This document shows, in pieces, positions 1 through 11,222 of a stretch of 64,000 nt of DNA (position 1 is the first letter of the stretch; each line of letters opens with the position of its first letter). Below the pieces are notes generated by a model. The model was not told the DNA's origin. It did not search any database and was given only the letters and a program-made list of their open reading frames with translations. The position numbers were made by a program, and so were the translations under genes. Source of the stretch: Ctenosaura bakeri (taxonomy: Eukaryota > Chordata > Lepidosauria > Squamata > Iguanidae). Location: assembly GCA_948474755.1 (NCBI GenBank), contig CAOLHI010002538.1, positions 62,001 to 126,000 on the forward strand. Direction: 5' to 3'.

Positions 1-290
1 AAAAAGTACGGAGCGTGCAACCCCTTGTCACTCCATCGCTGCGCTCCAGTGCAGATTTGCAGGAATGCATTAGTGCATGCCTGCAGATCTGCCGGGGGTG
101 GGCTTTAGGCTGGTGAGCTTCTCCGGTTGGTGGAGAGCCTCCACCAACTGGCAGCCACCATTTTGGATGCCAGAGCAGTGCGGAGCGACGAGCTCACACT
201 GCTCCTCATCAGGACAGACCCAAACGGACCCACCAAAAAGCCAGTGAGTAGCAGCAGGGAGCATTTCCCTCTCCACGTGCGGAAAGGGCC
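1..290. mobile_element. hAT-like short inverted-repeat element, 5' end cut by window
   Basis: Ends in GTGCGGAAAGGGCC, the complement of GGGCCCTTTCCGCAC, and its interior matches the inverse of the element at 10101-10554. U2 and U3 continue across this point without it (ACAGTTGCCTAC), so its right end at about 290 is well defined. It is GC-rich and its ORFs have no recognisable product. Confidence 0.6.
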
Positions 291-662
291 ACAGTTGCTT
301 ATTTGGCCAAGAAACAGGACAGCTCTGCCCATTTTATGGTTCTAGTACTATAGCTCAACATAAATAGATAAGGAAGCATTGCTCAAGCTTGATGAGTGAT
401 TTTCAAGCTCTCTAGACTCTGTCTACAAATGAGGTGTGTGTAATTTGTATATCAGTCTCAGTTCATCCTCCCTTTAGCAGGTGGCTGTTAAAAAGGGAGG
501 GGTGAACACCCTATACCTCACTTTAATTGTCCCTAAAGCAACTCACCAGCCCAACCCCTATTTTTCAAAGTTTTGACATAATTTGCAGATTATTTTTAAC
601 TAAAAAACATGAGGAAGGCCTCCAATAGGCACAAAAGCACAGGTCCCAGAACTTGCCCCCCA

Positions 663-1850
663 TCAGTGACGTATTTAAGTTTTTTTACTCCAGATCTCAA
701 GTCAAGTCTCAAGTCTCTACCTTCAAGTCTCAACTCAAGTCTCAAGTCCTTGCAAGATACTCTCAAGTCAAGTTTCTAGGGGCCAACTTTATACCCCAAC
801 CTATATTCCAGAATTTCTGGACAGAGTCAAATTAAGTCAATTTTAACAACTTAAGTAGAGCCAGCTCCCCACATTTGTGATTTTGCCATCTGAAGCTTTG
901 GAAGGGGGAATTAAGATCGTTCTTACTCTCCCTTCCTGAAGCTGGAGGCTTTCATGTCAATGGGCATAAAAGAGTCTGTAGCTTCAGAAGTGGGGAATAG
1001 AATCCTTCTCACTCCCCATTACTGAAGCTTCAAAGGCTTTAGAAGGAAGGATCCTTCCTCCTCAAACCCACTGCCTAACACATTTTCTGTTTCCCTCTAA
1101 GAAACATGTCCTGGGGCTCTGGGGATGAGTCTTGCCATCTGCTCTTAGGAAAAGGAAAAGACATGGTAGCCATGTTTAAATATTTGAAAGGATGTCATAT
1201 TGAAGGGAGAACAGGGTTGTTTTCCACTGCTCTAGAAACTAGGACAAGGAAGAATGGATTCAAACTATAGAAAAGAGATTCCACTTGAACCTCAGGAAGA
1301 ACTTCCTGACTGTCAGAGCTGTCCTCAGAGTGTGGTGGAGACTTGTCTTTTGGAGGTTTTTAAGTGGAGGCTGGATGGCCATCTGTTGGGAGTGCTTTGA
1401 TGTGAGTTCTGGTATAGCAGGGGGTTGGACTACATGGCCCCTGTGGTCTCCTCCAATGCTATTATTCTATGATTATATGAAGTTTTAGAAGGTTCCTCTG
1501 ATATGCAGCGGGGACAGGCTGCTGAGCAAACCAGAACCCTGCCTCAAGCCCACTGCCTAACCCATTTGCTGTTCCCCTCTGAAAAATTCACCCACACTTT
1601 GGACTTGAGACAGATCATCATGTTACCAGTAAGAAAAAAGGGATGGAAGCATTGTTCAAAGTTGTATGGTTTCTGTAAGAATGTGTTATGTTACTGAACC
1701 AAGGGCAGCAAGTCAGTAACTAAAAACATACAAGATTTGAGTCGAGTCGAGTCAGTGCGTCATTTATTGCTGAGTAGAGTCCAAGTCAAGTCACTGAAGT
1801 AACTTAACTGCGACTCGAGTCCAAGTCAGTTGACTCAAGTCTACATCACT
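663..1850. mobile_element. Non-autonomous DNA transposon with 8-bp TSD
   Basis: Flanked by GCCCCCCA at 655-662 and 1851-1858. The ends are imperfect inverted repeats (AGTGACGTA on the left, TACATCACT on the right). The interior has CAAGTCT-type repeats (690-775) and GAGTC-type repeats (1735-1845). U2 and U3 lack it. An 8-bp TSD is typical of the hAT superfamily. No transposase is visible; a CR1 scrap lies inside. Confidence 0.6.
1140..1477 (+). mobile_element. CR1 LINE 3' fragment
   Basis: Contains the CR1 ORF2 C-terminal region (in broken frame) and ends in TATTATTCTATGATTATATG, a CR1 tail. Degenerate, and nested in the element at 663-1850. Confidence 0.7.
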
Positions 1851-2246
1851 GCCCCCCATAGGTCGATTTTTATTGAAGTCCCTCTTCAAATGTCAACAGG
1901 AAGTTATTTGACATCACTTCCTGCTGAATTTTGACACAGATTCAGAAAAAAAGGGGGGGAATTCAACAGTTGCATTTGATGGAGTGTACCAGAGTGCATG
2001 AAAACTTATGCTTTAATTTCTTTTCCCAGTTAGTCTCAAAGCTCGTATTAGATTCTTTTATGACAGGTATCAGTGGAACTCCTGCTTTTAGGCAGTACCT
2101 GTATCATTCAAAGGCAGTTGTGAATTCTTCCTAGATCAGTAGTGTGTTCACACTGGAACATTACAGCAGCTGGAGACTACTTCAACTTCCATGGCACAAA
2201 CCAATGGAATCCCTGGACTTTGTAGTGTCATGAAGGACTCAAAGAG

Positions 2247-2459
2247 CTCAGAGTGGTGTAGTGGTTCGAATGTTGAAATAAGAGTATGCAGGAATCAAGG
2301 TTCAATTCTCCATTCAGCCATAGAAACCTAGTTGGGTGACCTTGGACAAGTGACACTCTCTCAGCCTTAGAGGAAGGCAATGCCTAACCTCCTCTGAATA
2401 AATTTTGCCAAGAAATCTTTATGATAGTATTTCCATAAGTCAAAGTAGATTTATAAAAA
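2247..2459 (+). mobile_element. tRNA-derived SINE (U1 copy)
   Basis: Starts with GTGGTGTAGTGGTTCGAATG, then a B-box-like GGTTCAATTC, then the conserved GACCTTGGACAAGTGACACTC and the ATGATAGTATTTCCATAAGTC tail. Similar copies are at 10049, 45985, 46297 and 55850, and in reverse at 44507. Confidence 0.65.
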
Positions 2460-2466
2460 TAACAAT

Positions 2467-2819
2467 CATAGAATCATAGAAAGGTAGGGTTGGAAGAGAC
2501 CACAGGGGCCATCCAGTCCAACCCCCTGCCATGCAGGAACACCCTCAAAGCACTCCCAACAGATGGCCATCCAACCTCTGCTTAAAAACCTCCAAGGAAG
2601 GAGACTCCACTACACTCTGAGGCAGCATCTTCCACTGCCGGACAGCCCTGACTGTCAGGAAGTTCTTCCTGAGGTTCAGGTGGAATCTCCTTTCCTGCAG
2701 CTTGAATCCATTGTCCCTGTCCTGGTCTTTGGAGCAGCAGAAAACAAGCCCTCTCCTTCCTCTACATGGCATCCCTTCAAATATTTAAACATGGCTATCA
2801 TGTCCCCTCTTAACTTCCT
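2467..2819 (-). mobile_element. CR1 LINE 3' fragment
   Basis: Begins with CATAGAATCATAGAAAGG, the reversed CR1 tail. The minus strand reads fragments such as FHLNLRKNFLT and FKYLKGCH from the ORF2 C-terminus. It is bounded by TAACAAT at 2460-2466 and 2820-2826, a likely 7-bp TSD. U2 lacks the insertion. Confidence 0.85.
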
Positions 2820-3080
2820 TAACAATGAAGTACTCCTAATTCTCAAGTGGACTCTCATCAATGATAATATTGGAATTCACTGGCACTGCACTCTACATAC
2901 AAAACTGCAGACTCCAGGATTAAATAGGATGAATAGGATGAAAACATAGGTAGATAAGTTGGTATCCAAAGTGTGTCCTTTCAATACTCCCTAGGGCTGT
3001 TCTCACTTTGGGTTGATAAAATGAAAAAGGAGATTTAAAGAGCCAAACAATAAGACAGAATTTTTCTATGAGATTCTTAC

Positions 3081-6000
3081 TTACCACTGTCTGCAGCACA
3101 CAGTACCACGGGGGTCACACCTGCCAATCTGTGTGTACCCGACAGGGCAATGGCGAGACCTGCATATGCCACCAGCATGCTTACATTCAACAGGATTGGT
3201 TGGCCAGGAGAATGCTGGAACACAAGAAAGAACTGTCTGATATTTTCATTACACAAAAGTCATTGATCTTAGCATCATCACGCTTTCTAAGAACAGACTG
3301 AGTCAGTTTCAGAAGCTCATCTAAAGCAGACACAGATGTGTAGGGATGTAATTCTCAGTAGAAATTTTAGCAACTTTCTTCCCTATGCAAGGAAGTTTTC
3401 AAAAACTATGCAATTCTTGAAGACCATTTACAGTCCAGAACTTATTCCGTAAAAATTTTGCACCTTTTTTTTCCACAAAAACAGCACTTTTTTTTAATTA
3501 TTATTTGTATCCCGCCTCTCCATATGGATCGAGACGGCGAACAACTTACAAATAGCATGTATTTCGAAACATTTCTATACATACCCCCAACAAGCTGGGT
3601 ACTCATTTTACCGACCTGCGAAAGGATGGAAGGCTGAGTCAACCTTGGAGCCTGGCAGGATCGAACTCACAACCTTGTGGCTTGCAGTACTGGCATTTAA
3701 CCACTGCGCCACCAAAAAATATTTTCTGTTGCAGAAAACAGAAATTTCTGTGCAAAAATATTATCTTCTATGCAGAAACTGCTGCTTTCTGTGGGGATAA
3801 AAAAACAACATGTGACATTGTGCAGAATTAGTCCCCAAATACAAAGATTCTCAACAGTGAGAGGGCATCCTCAATACTTGCAAAACGCATTTTGACATTT
3901 TTTGGACATATTTGTTGACTATCTCCTATCTTCCAGATTAGAGATTAAGCTAGTTTGGTGAACTTTTTTTAAATATTTTACTGCAAGATGATGATGATGA
4001 TGATGTTTAAAAAATTAATAGTTGTTTTAATAGTATAACTGATTTTATTTGTATTTTACAGTGGATTATATATTGGATGTTTTTTTCAGCGAAAATTTTT
4101 AAACACTTGGAATTCACATTCCATCCCAACCTTAGAAAAACTCAGGATAGAACTCAAAGGTAGGAAGACTCCACCTTTGAATGCACTGTTATCTTATGAC
4201 TCACTCCATTGACTCTTCCAAATTAAAGACAAGTTGTATTAATTTGATGGGGGCTTAATTCTTTCATCAGTTCTTTTCACCTATGGAGGCTCACTTGGAA
4301 CGGCTCCTACATGTGCAGTGCTTGCAAAGACTGCTGTGAGGGAGTCTTAGCCGGCTGAGAGACTTTGCAAGGAGCACTTCTGCACTCAGTCCCAACTGAG
4401 CCACTGTACATCATTCATGCTACCGAAACTATTGTACATGGGTCCCACTTTTCAACCAGTTCTGTTTTCTGACAGTGCTCCTGTTCCTAGCCTGTCAGAT
4501 AAGTGGGGGAAGCCTGTAAATAAATAAATTACATTAAATAATAATCAGAATCCTGGTGTTGACTTATACACATATCAGTTCTCCTAAAAAAGTAGCTGAG
4601 CATTTTTATGGCTGTTTCTGTACTTCAAATGAATGAATTGGCACCCTGGAGGCACTGACAAAGAGAAATGCATCACCCAAGAATGCACAGCTGTAAAGCT
4701 GGAATCCTGTTGATTAACTCCAACTAAAGCAAACCCCATGAATGAACTGTTAAATGAAGAATCAACACTAGAAGTAATCCTATTGATTCAATGGTTTTAC
4801 TCTACTCAGGACAAACATGAAATGGTGATTCTTGTGGAATTCCATTTATGCAACCAGGAAACAGATTCTGTCCACTGTATAACGGAACCCCAAAAGTACA
4901 ACTGCATGTGCACATGAACTTAGACAAGTGTAGAGCACCTACAGGATCCTGGAACATTGAGGAGAAAAAACCTGGAACTTAGGTGTACTTCTCTTAGAAT
5001 CATAGAATCATAGAAATGTAGAGTTGGAAGAGACCACAGAGAACATCCAGTCCAACCCCCTGCCATGCAGGAACACCCTCAAAGCAATCCCGACAGATGG
5101 CCATCTAGCCTCTGCTTAAAAACCTCCAAAGAAAGAGACTCCACTACACTCCAAGACAGCATATTCCACTGCCGGACAGCCTTGACTATCAGGAAGTTCT
5201 TCCTGAAGTTCAAGTGGAATCTCCTTTCCTGCAGCTTGAATCCATTGCTCCTTGTCCTGGTCTCTGGAGCAGCAGAAAACAAGCCCTCTCCTTCCTCTAC
5301 ATGGCATCCCTTCAAATATTTAAACATGGTTATCATGTCCCCTCTTAATCTTCTCTTCTGCAGACTAAACATACTCAGCTCTCTAAGTCTATCCTCATAG
5401 GGCATGGCTTCCAGGCCCCTCACCATTTTGGTCCCCCTCCTCTGTACTTGCTCCAGCTTGACCATGTTCTTCTTGAACTAGGGTGCCCAGAACTGGACAC
5501 AGGATTCAAGATGAGGTCTAACCAAAGCAGAATAAAGTGGTACCAGTACCAGTACCTCCCTCGATCTAGACACCATACTCATATTGATGCAGCTGAGAAT
5601 TGCATTGGCTTTCTTGGCTGCCGCATCACACTGCTGTCTCATGTTCAGCTTGTGCTCTATGTAGACTCCTAGATCCCTTTCACACGTACTGCTATCCATC
5701 CACGTGTCCCCCATCCTATATTTCTGTATTCCATTTTTTTCTACCTAAGTGTAGGATCTTACACTTCTCTCTGTTGAATTTCATTTTGTTAGCCTTGGCC
5801 CAGCTCTCCAATCTATCCAGGTCATTTTGAATTCTGATCCTGTCCTCTGGCGTATTAGCAACCCCTTCCAATTTGGTGTCATCTGCAAATTTGGCGAACA
5901 TGCCCTCTATTCCTTCATCCAAGTCGTTGATAAAAAATATTGAACAGCACTGGGCCCAGGACAGAACCCTGTGGCACCCCACTAGTCACTTCTCTCCAGG

Positions 6001-7443
6001 ATGAAAAGCAGCCATTGGTGATCACCCTTTGGGTTCGGTCGGTCAACCATTTACAAATCCAACTAACAGTAGCCCTGTCCAGCCCGCATTTTACTAGCTT
6101 CTTTGCAAGAATGTCATGGGGAACTTTATCACTCTTCCAAGGGCTTAGTCATCCATCTCAAAAGTGGTGGTGAACGTGAAACTACATATTTCATTATTTT
6201 TTGATAGTCCACATTTCTCTCCAAATGGGTCTCAAAGCAGATAATGTAGACCAGTAAATCTTTGTCCATATTGTTTAAATGATGAATTTGTCAATGGTAT
6301 GTATTTCAGAGCTACCTTTAAGCAATATGGGCCAAAGATGAAGTGATTTTGGGGGCAAAGATGTTGGGAGCAAAACAGTGAATGCACTGTTGTAAGAATT
6401 CTAGTGTCCAGAACTCAGTTTGGACTTCAGTGGATTAGAGACTCCGAATCAATAAAAGAAATACTGTCAGGTATTCAGAATGTTAGTGTGGTGTGTCTAA
6501 GGTGGTGGACAGAGAGAAGAGGTCATTTTTCCCTTTGCAAGCACAGCTGCAAAGTTTGTCCATCTAATCTCCTAAAGTTTCCTATCCCATGGGAAAGCTC
6601 TAAGCGTGGGAATCGTGTGTGTAATGGTTCCAATGTTGTATGTTTGGGAGTGGCTAGCTCTGGTTAAAATCTTACATAATGTTTTGTAAGGTTCCCTTAC
6701 TTCTTTCCTTTGTTCCTTATTGCTTGGCCATTGGCCTTTGTTTCCTGTTTTTACCTGCTTCTAGACATAACTGTCTGAAGCACTTTGCTTATTCATGTAA
6801 ACTGCTATGCTTCAATAAAGTGTAATTTAGCTCAGATGCTTCTTGCATGGCTGTTTTTCCAGCCCAGGGTAACTGGCAACAATCGAGCACTGCTTCCCAT
6901 TTTTGTCATGCTCTGGGTTGCTCATCTAGGCACCCTAACAAATACCACCATAGAACCATACAGTTGGAAAGGACCTCAAGGATCGTCTCATCCAATCCCC
7001 TACCATGCAGAAATACACAACTAAAGCACTCCTAAGAGATGATCACCCAATATTTGTCCCAAGTCCTCCAAGAATGAGAGTCTACCACACTCCATGGAAG
7101 TCCATTATATTTACTCTGAAGTTCTTCCTAATGTTTAGATGGAATCTCTTTCCTTGGAGTTTGGATCCAATGTTTCGTGTTTTTGTCTCTGGAGCAGCAG
7201 AAGAGAACTTTGCTCCATCTTCTATATGACATCACTTCAGATATTTAAAATTGGTCATTGTGTCACCTCTCAGTCTTCTCTTCTGCAGGCTAAACACACC
7301 CAGCTCCCTAAGCCATTAGAACAGAAACACTAGCTCCACCCTTCTTCAGATTTCCCATTTAGCCAAAATTTAAAGGACACCTTACCTGAAGCAGTCATCA
7401 ACACAAAGAACAGAAAAGCTGAAAAGATGTTGAAGATCTTCAT
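3081..7443 (-). CDS. Beta-defensin gene A, two coding exons
   Basis: Secreted cationic host-defence peptide of the vertebrate beta-defensin family. Exon 1 is 7386-7443 (58 nt): ATG plus a hydrophobic 19-residue signal peptide starting MKIFNIF, ending in phase 1 before a GTAAGG donor. Exon 2 is 3081-3214, after a TTGTGTTCCAG acceptor. The join gives 63 residues with TAA at 3081-3083. The six cysteines follow C-x6-C-x4-C-x9-C-x6-CC, with GGIC before the second cysteine loop and a GxC element (IGRC) before the fourth cysteine. The region after the signal has about +6/-2 charges, and the end is CCRQW. The stop overlaps a donor-like GGTAAGTAAGA, so a further 3' untranslated exon is likely. The 4.2 kb intron holds a Sauria SINE, a CR1, a solo LTR and an older CR1. 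Expression is not shown by sequence; an ovodefensin is unlikely because the cysteine spacing differs. Confidence 0.9.
3497..3713 (-). mobile_element. Sauria-type SINE
   Basis: The minus strand starts with GGTGGCGCAGTGGTTAAATG (tRNA-like A box), then a B box in GTTGTGAGTTCGATCCTGCC. It ends in the BovB-like CCGTCTCGATCCATATGGAG and GGCGGGATACAAAT. Lies in intron 1 of defensin A. Confidence 0.85.
3714..3840. repeat. Palindromic TGCAGAAA-rich intron repeat
   Basis: Repeated inverted motifs of the type TTTTCTG/CAGAAAA. The same segment lies just 5' of exon 2 in B (38000-38160) and C (56780-56910). Longer related clusters are at 7838-8330 and 44040-44180. Confidence 0.5.
4995..6130 (-). mobile_element. 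CR1 LINE, 5'-truncated, in intron of defensin A
   Basis: Left end has CATAGAATCATAGAAATG, the reversed CR1 3' tail. The minus strand encodes, in several broken frames, the reverse transcriptase end ([10 protein letters not shown] at about 5880-5910) and the C-terminal region ([24 protein letters not shown]). It ends upstream at the thumb-proximal CDILAKK-like sequence. U2 and U3 lack it. About CTCT lies at both edges, a weak TSD. Confidence 0.9.
6465..6940 (+). mobile_element. Solo LTR with 5-bp TSD
   Basis: Starts TGTCAGG and ends CCTAACA, flanked by AATAC at 6460-6464 and 6941-6945. AATAAA occurs at about 6814. U2 and U3 have the uninterrupted site (CAATAAAGGGAATATGACC). It lies in intron 1 of defensin A, antisense to the gene. 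Confidence 0.8.
6946..7318 (-). mobile_element. Old CR1 fragment near exon 1 (U1)
   Basis: Diverged CR1 3' end (CATAGAACCATACAGTTGG on the left; SLQKRR-like coding at the right). The same insertion is at 39983-40345, 58144-58500 and, inverted, 63605-63905. It therefore predates the duplications. Confidence 0.8.
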
Positions 7444-7544
7444 GGCTGAAAACCAGGGCTGTTTCTAAGGAGAGATGGCAAGGTGAAGAGACAACCAACA
7501 GGATGTTGTCTCTGGAGATGGAGAAATGACTGTAAACTCCTAGT

Positions 7545-7552
7545 CTTTATAG
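7545..7552 (-). promoter_or_regulatory. TATA box of beta-defensin A
   Basis: Minus-strand CTATAAAG about 100 bp upstream of the ATG at 7443, which predicts a 5' UTR of roughly 70-75 nt. Just upstream (7553-7580) is a block containing ATTGTGTCACA-like sequence. The block is kept at the same place in genes B and C and in pseudogene D, which supports it being the core promoter. Confidence 0.65.
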
Positions 7553-7811
7553 GACAATTGTGTGATTGTGTCACACGCTATGGATGCTTGTAGGTGTTGG
7601 TTGAGGTTTTGTTGCAATTTGTGCACAGTAATAGTTGCTATGCAAATAGATTGCTATACAATTAGGAAAGGTTTTTGGGAAGCAATAGCCAAAACCAAAT
7701 ATTCATATATGGCAGGGAATTATCCAGAGTAGGCATGGGAATAGGGCATCATAGGAATATTATTATATCATAGGAATATTATTACAGAACACATTCCTAA
7801 GAAGGAAAAAA

Positions 7812-8340
7812 TGTTATCCTGTTCAAAATTCTATTATTTTGTTGTTATTCCACTCAAGATTCATACATGGTTGTTTTATGCAGAAAACATATTGCTGGGG
7901 AAACAATATTTCGATACAAAGATATTCCTGTGCAGAAAATGCCGTAATTGGAGATAACTATTTAAATACATTTATTTATTCATTCATTCTGTGTCAAATT
8001 CACACGTGGTTGCCATGCATAGAAAACAGCATTTTTGAGCAGAAAACAACATTTCATGCATGGAAAATAGTATTTGAATGCAGAAATATTAATTCCTGTG
8101 TAGAAAAAGCTGTTTTCTGCACAAAAATGCTATTTTCCATGGAAATCAACCATGTGTGAATTTGATGCAGAATAAATCCCCAATTACAGCATTTTCTGTA
8201 GAGAAATAAATATTTCTGCATTCAAATATTATTTTTCACCTAGAAAATTCTGTTTCATGTGCAGACAATGGTGTTTTCTATGCAAAACAACTGCATGTGA
8301 AGTTTGCACAGAATACATCCTGAATAGCAAAGAATCGCAT
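7812..8340. repeat. TGCAGAAA palindrome cluster upstream of gene A
   Basis: About 500 bp built from inverted TGCAGAAAA/TTTTCTGCA and CATGTGTGAATTTG-like motifs. No ORF of interest. It begins where U1 departs from U2 and U3. Confidence 0.45.
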
Positions 8341-8399
8341 CAGTCCAGAATTCTTCTCATCAGGATTTGATGAAGAACCATGAAATAATGAGCCCAGAC

Positions 8400-9190
8400 A
8401 CAAAAAATTGGATTAAATAAGGACAACTTTATTTGACCTAATCTATTTAAGTTGCCTTGAACTGGAAATGAAGAAGTGGGGAGAGAAACCTGATGTGGGT
8501 CCACCTGAGGCCAGATGTCACCACATGACTATCTCCTCAGCCTTCCTTTGGGTGAAACACCTCAGCCCCAAAGGCAACTCAAATCCTTGAGTTGCTCCTG
8601 GCCAGCCATAATCAGAAAGTAACCCAGGGAATTCCCACCCAAGCCTCACAACTGTACAAATGAGAGCCAAAATCTCAGGTTAATCTCAAGGGGAGCCTAC
8701 TTCCAGAGCTTTGGGACACAGAACCCTAAAGCGGGGGTTCCAGAGCCCTAACCTACCCCAAAAGAGCGCCAAAGGTGCATACCGAAGCCTTACACTCTCC
8801 CCTCAGTACCTGTTATGGACAAGAGAAAAGAGTCTGGTTTGTCCATTTCACCCACCAGATTGGCCAACACAGCCCTCACTCCCATTGCAAATTTCGCAAA
8901 AAGAACATATTCGTCTCTTCTGAGAAATGAATGTCATCCTTCTGGTAGAGCTCTGGCCATTTCAAAACTATGTTAGGGTGTGAAAGAAAGTGGTCCAACC
9001 TCCCTAGGATGGCTCTGTGGGCTGCAATGATCCAAAGAGGGTACATGAAGGCGTGGTCAGGCTTAAATAACCTACAGCTGCACCACACCACATGCCAAGT
9101 GCTAGTCACTAAGCATCCTGGTCTCTCTCATGGAGGCCACCCTTCCCTGAGCACCATTCAATGCCTGGGGCCAGGTAAGCATTCTCAACA
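8400..9190 (-). mobile_element. Retroelement fragment with SGNH-hydrolase-like end
   Basis: The minus-strand ORF at 8876-9109 ends with LYQKDDIHFSEETNMFFLRN, which resembles the DGVHLS block at the C-terminus of SGNH/GDSL-like domains carried by some DIRS-type retroelements. A reversed poly(A) signal (TTTATTTG) at about 8430 marks a possible 3' end. Present only in U1. The family call rests on this one motif, recalled and not searched. Confidence 0.35.
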
Positions 9191-10048
9191 TTAGAAAAAC
9201 CTGTGCTTCAACCAATTTTTTTGAACATTTTAAAATATCCTTTACATCCCTATGTTGCCATGCTAAAATAACAGTGTTGGCTTTGGATGCTGTGTACTTT
9301 CACTTGGGGCAGCAGTATGTGTGAGTGGGTACCAGTTCAAATCTAGTACAAGTTGCAATTCCAAGCCTCCTCCGGGTTTCTTTTGGCACTGAAAACTGGT
9401 GGTGAGGAAAATTACTGGTGGGAAACAGAGCAGCAGGTTGTCTATAGCACAGAAAAGCATCCCTGCCCTCTAGTGGATGCATTCAAGCATCTCCTCACCA
9501 GCAGGAGATCAAACTAGCCAATGTTCCTGAGCCCTGTTCCTGGACCATGAGTCCCATGGTCTGGAGTACACCCCTTCTCCCAAAGAATGAGGCAAGTGGA
9601 AGATTATTCCCTGAAGTTATAAAAGTCAATACTAATCCAAGGAAATTGAAATGCACAGGTGGGGCCCACCTCCCACCCTAATAGCAGAAAAAGAAAAGAG
9701 AAAGAAACTCGTTACCTCCCTGGTCTGTTCTCACTTGTGGATCTGTTCCCAACATCAAACTGTCAGGTTATAGCAAAAATAATTACGAGGGCTTGCTAAA
9801 CTCAACATCACTCATTCTATGCCACTGAATCACTGTTAACCTGTGGCCATTTGCTGACAAGATTTCAAGAACCCATCTGCCTGGTGGCAAGAGCCATTGT
9901 CTATTTTGCTATTTGATATTTTGTCTCAGACAGCAAAATATCTGAGGCCAGCACTACTTCTTTCATTCCTTCTTTTTCCTTGAAAAAAGCAACTAAAAGC
10001 AACAATTGTACTTACATTTGAATAATGGGTAGATAAAGAATATTATGA
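9191..10048. other. Unassigned U1-specific sequence
   Basis: No match to the other units and no convincing ORF or repeat end seen. Short ORFs at 9263-9482 look like chance. Confidence 0.4.
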
Positions 10049-10700
10049 TAGCTAGTGTACTGCAGTGGTTTGAGCATTAGACTATGACCCTGGAAACTAA
10101 GGGCTTTTCCGCACTTTGGAGAGGAAATGGGGCAGTCCGTTACTCACCAGACTGGCACATTCCCCCCCCCGATGATCCACAACGGTCCGGAGCAGTGTGC
10201 CTGCGCTACACACTCTCTGGCGACAAAAATGGAGGCTTCTGATTGGCGGAGGCTCTCCACCAACCGGAGAAGCTCGCCAGCCGGAAGCCCGCCCCGGAAG
10301 ATCTGCAGACTTGCCCTGGCGTGAGCCTGTAGATCTATACTTCACAGAGCAATGGACTGGAGCGCACTACACTATTGAAAGTCCTCTTTTAATCAGTCTT
10401 TCAATAGCACGGGCAACCACCAGTTCTGGACATTCCGGAGCGGGCTGAAGTCCGGACAAACGGTAAGTAGTCCAAACTCAGTTTGCTCCCAAATGCGAAC
10501 GTCCTCGCGGGAGGACGCACCGCCCCATTTTAAAAACCAAGTGCGGAAAGGTCCATAGTTTCAATTATCTTTTCGGCCACAGAGACCCACTGGGTGATCT
10601 TCAGTGCATCTTACACTTTCAGCCCCAGAAAAACCCATGATAGGATTCCTGCAGAGTCACCATAAGTCAGAAAGGACTTGGAAGAACACAGTAACAAAAA
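10049..10700 (+). mobile_element. tRNA-derived SINE split by a DNA element
   Basis: The SINE head (GTGTACTGCAGTGGTTTGAG) runs to about 10100, and the rest (ACAGAGACCCACTGGGTGATC, then CACCATAAGTCAGAAAGGAC) resumes at 10555. The gap is filled by the element at 10101-10554. Confidence 0.6.
10101..10554. mobile_element. hAT-like MITE with terminal inverted repeats
   Basis: Left end GGGCTTTTCCGCACTTTGG; right end CCAAGTGCGGAAAGGTCC. The two are inverted repeats. The interior is GC-rich with CpGs and is shared, in the opposite orientation, with 1-290. It lies inside a SINE. No transposase. Confidence 0.65.
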
Positions 10701-11122
10701 CAAAGTATATTATAACCATGTAGTCTTTATTTTACACAATTAAGGATTTAGAGCAGCTAAAGATGTTTTCTACATTTAGCATCTGAAGAAATGGGTTGCA
10801 TACCCTCCCAATTGATCCTTGTTGTCCCACTTTTTCAGGTGCTTTTACAGAGCTCCCATTTCCCTCTCCTCCCATTTTCTCCTTCCTTTTCAGCCTACTT
10901 CCATTGCTGCAAACTGAATTCAAAGTCCAAAAGTAGTTTGCACTCCATCAGCTTAGATGCAGGAAGAAGAAGCCAAGGCAGAATCTTGCCCTTCCTACCT
11001 CCTTCCACTTTCCCCCTTTGCTATTGGCTTACTTCAATTGCTGCAAACTAATTCCGAAGTGTAAAAGTAGTTTGCACTCAATTATCCCTCAGAAGGAGGG
11101 AGAGAAGGCCTAAATACCCTAG
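10701..11122. other. U1 spacer with duplicated 90-bp motif
   Basis: Two related copies of CCATTGCTGCAAACT...AAAAGTAGTTTGCACTC occur at about 10900 and 11035. The second is shared with U2-U4. Non-coding. Confidence 0.4.
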
Positions 11123-11222
11123 AGGCACCAGATCCCATCTTATCTTGGAAGCTAAACAGGGCCAATCAACCCTGGCTAGTACTTGGATGGGAGACCACCA
11201 ACCAATAGCAGGGGCTGTAGGT
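11123..11222 (+). repeat. 5S rRNA-derived repeat, U1
   Basis: Matches the 3' two-thirds of vertebrate 5S rRNA: CTTGGAAGCTAAACAGGG, GGCTAGTACTTGGATGGGAG and GCTGTAGG. The start of 5S is missing and the internal control region is diverged. This fits a 5S-derived SINE or pseudogene, not an rRNA gene. Confidence 0.75.

Noticed and set aside
653..835. 60-residue ORF with repeated SQVKSQ
   Set aside because: Translation of the CAAGTCT subterminal array of a DNA transposon.
2563..2949. 128-residue plus-strand ORF
   Set aside because: Antisense to the CR1 fragment at 2467-2819; a shadow of the CR1 reading frame.
3980..4002. GATGATGAT run and other short tandem repeats as a CRISPR array
   Set aside because: Simple repeats without spacers, in a vertebrate genome.
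3081..7443. Naming gene A as a crotamine-like venom gene
   Set aside because: The cysteine spacing and exon layout fit beta-defensins in general; nothing in the sequence shows venom-gland use.
11123..11222. Functional 5S rRNA gene
   Set aside because: The 5' third is missing, several conserved bases are changed and no terminator T run follows.
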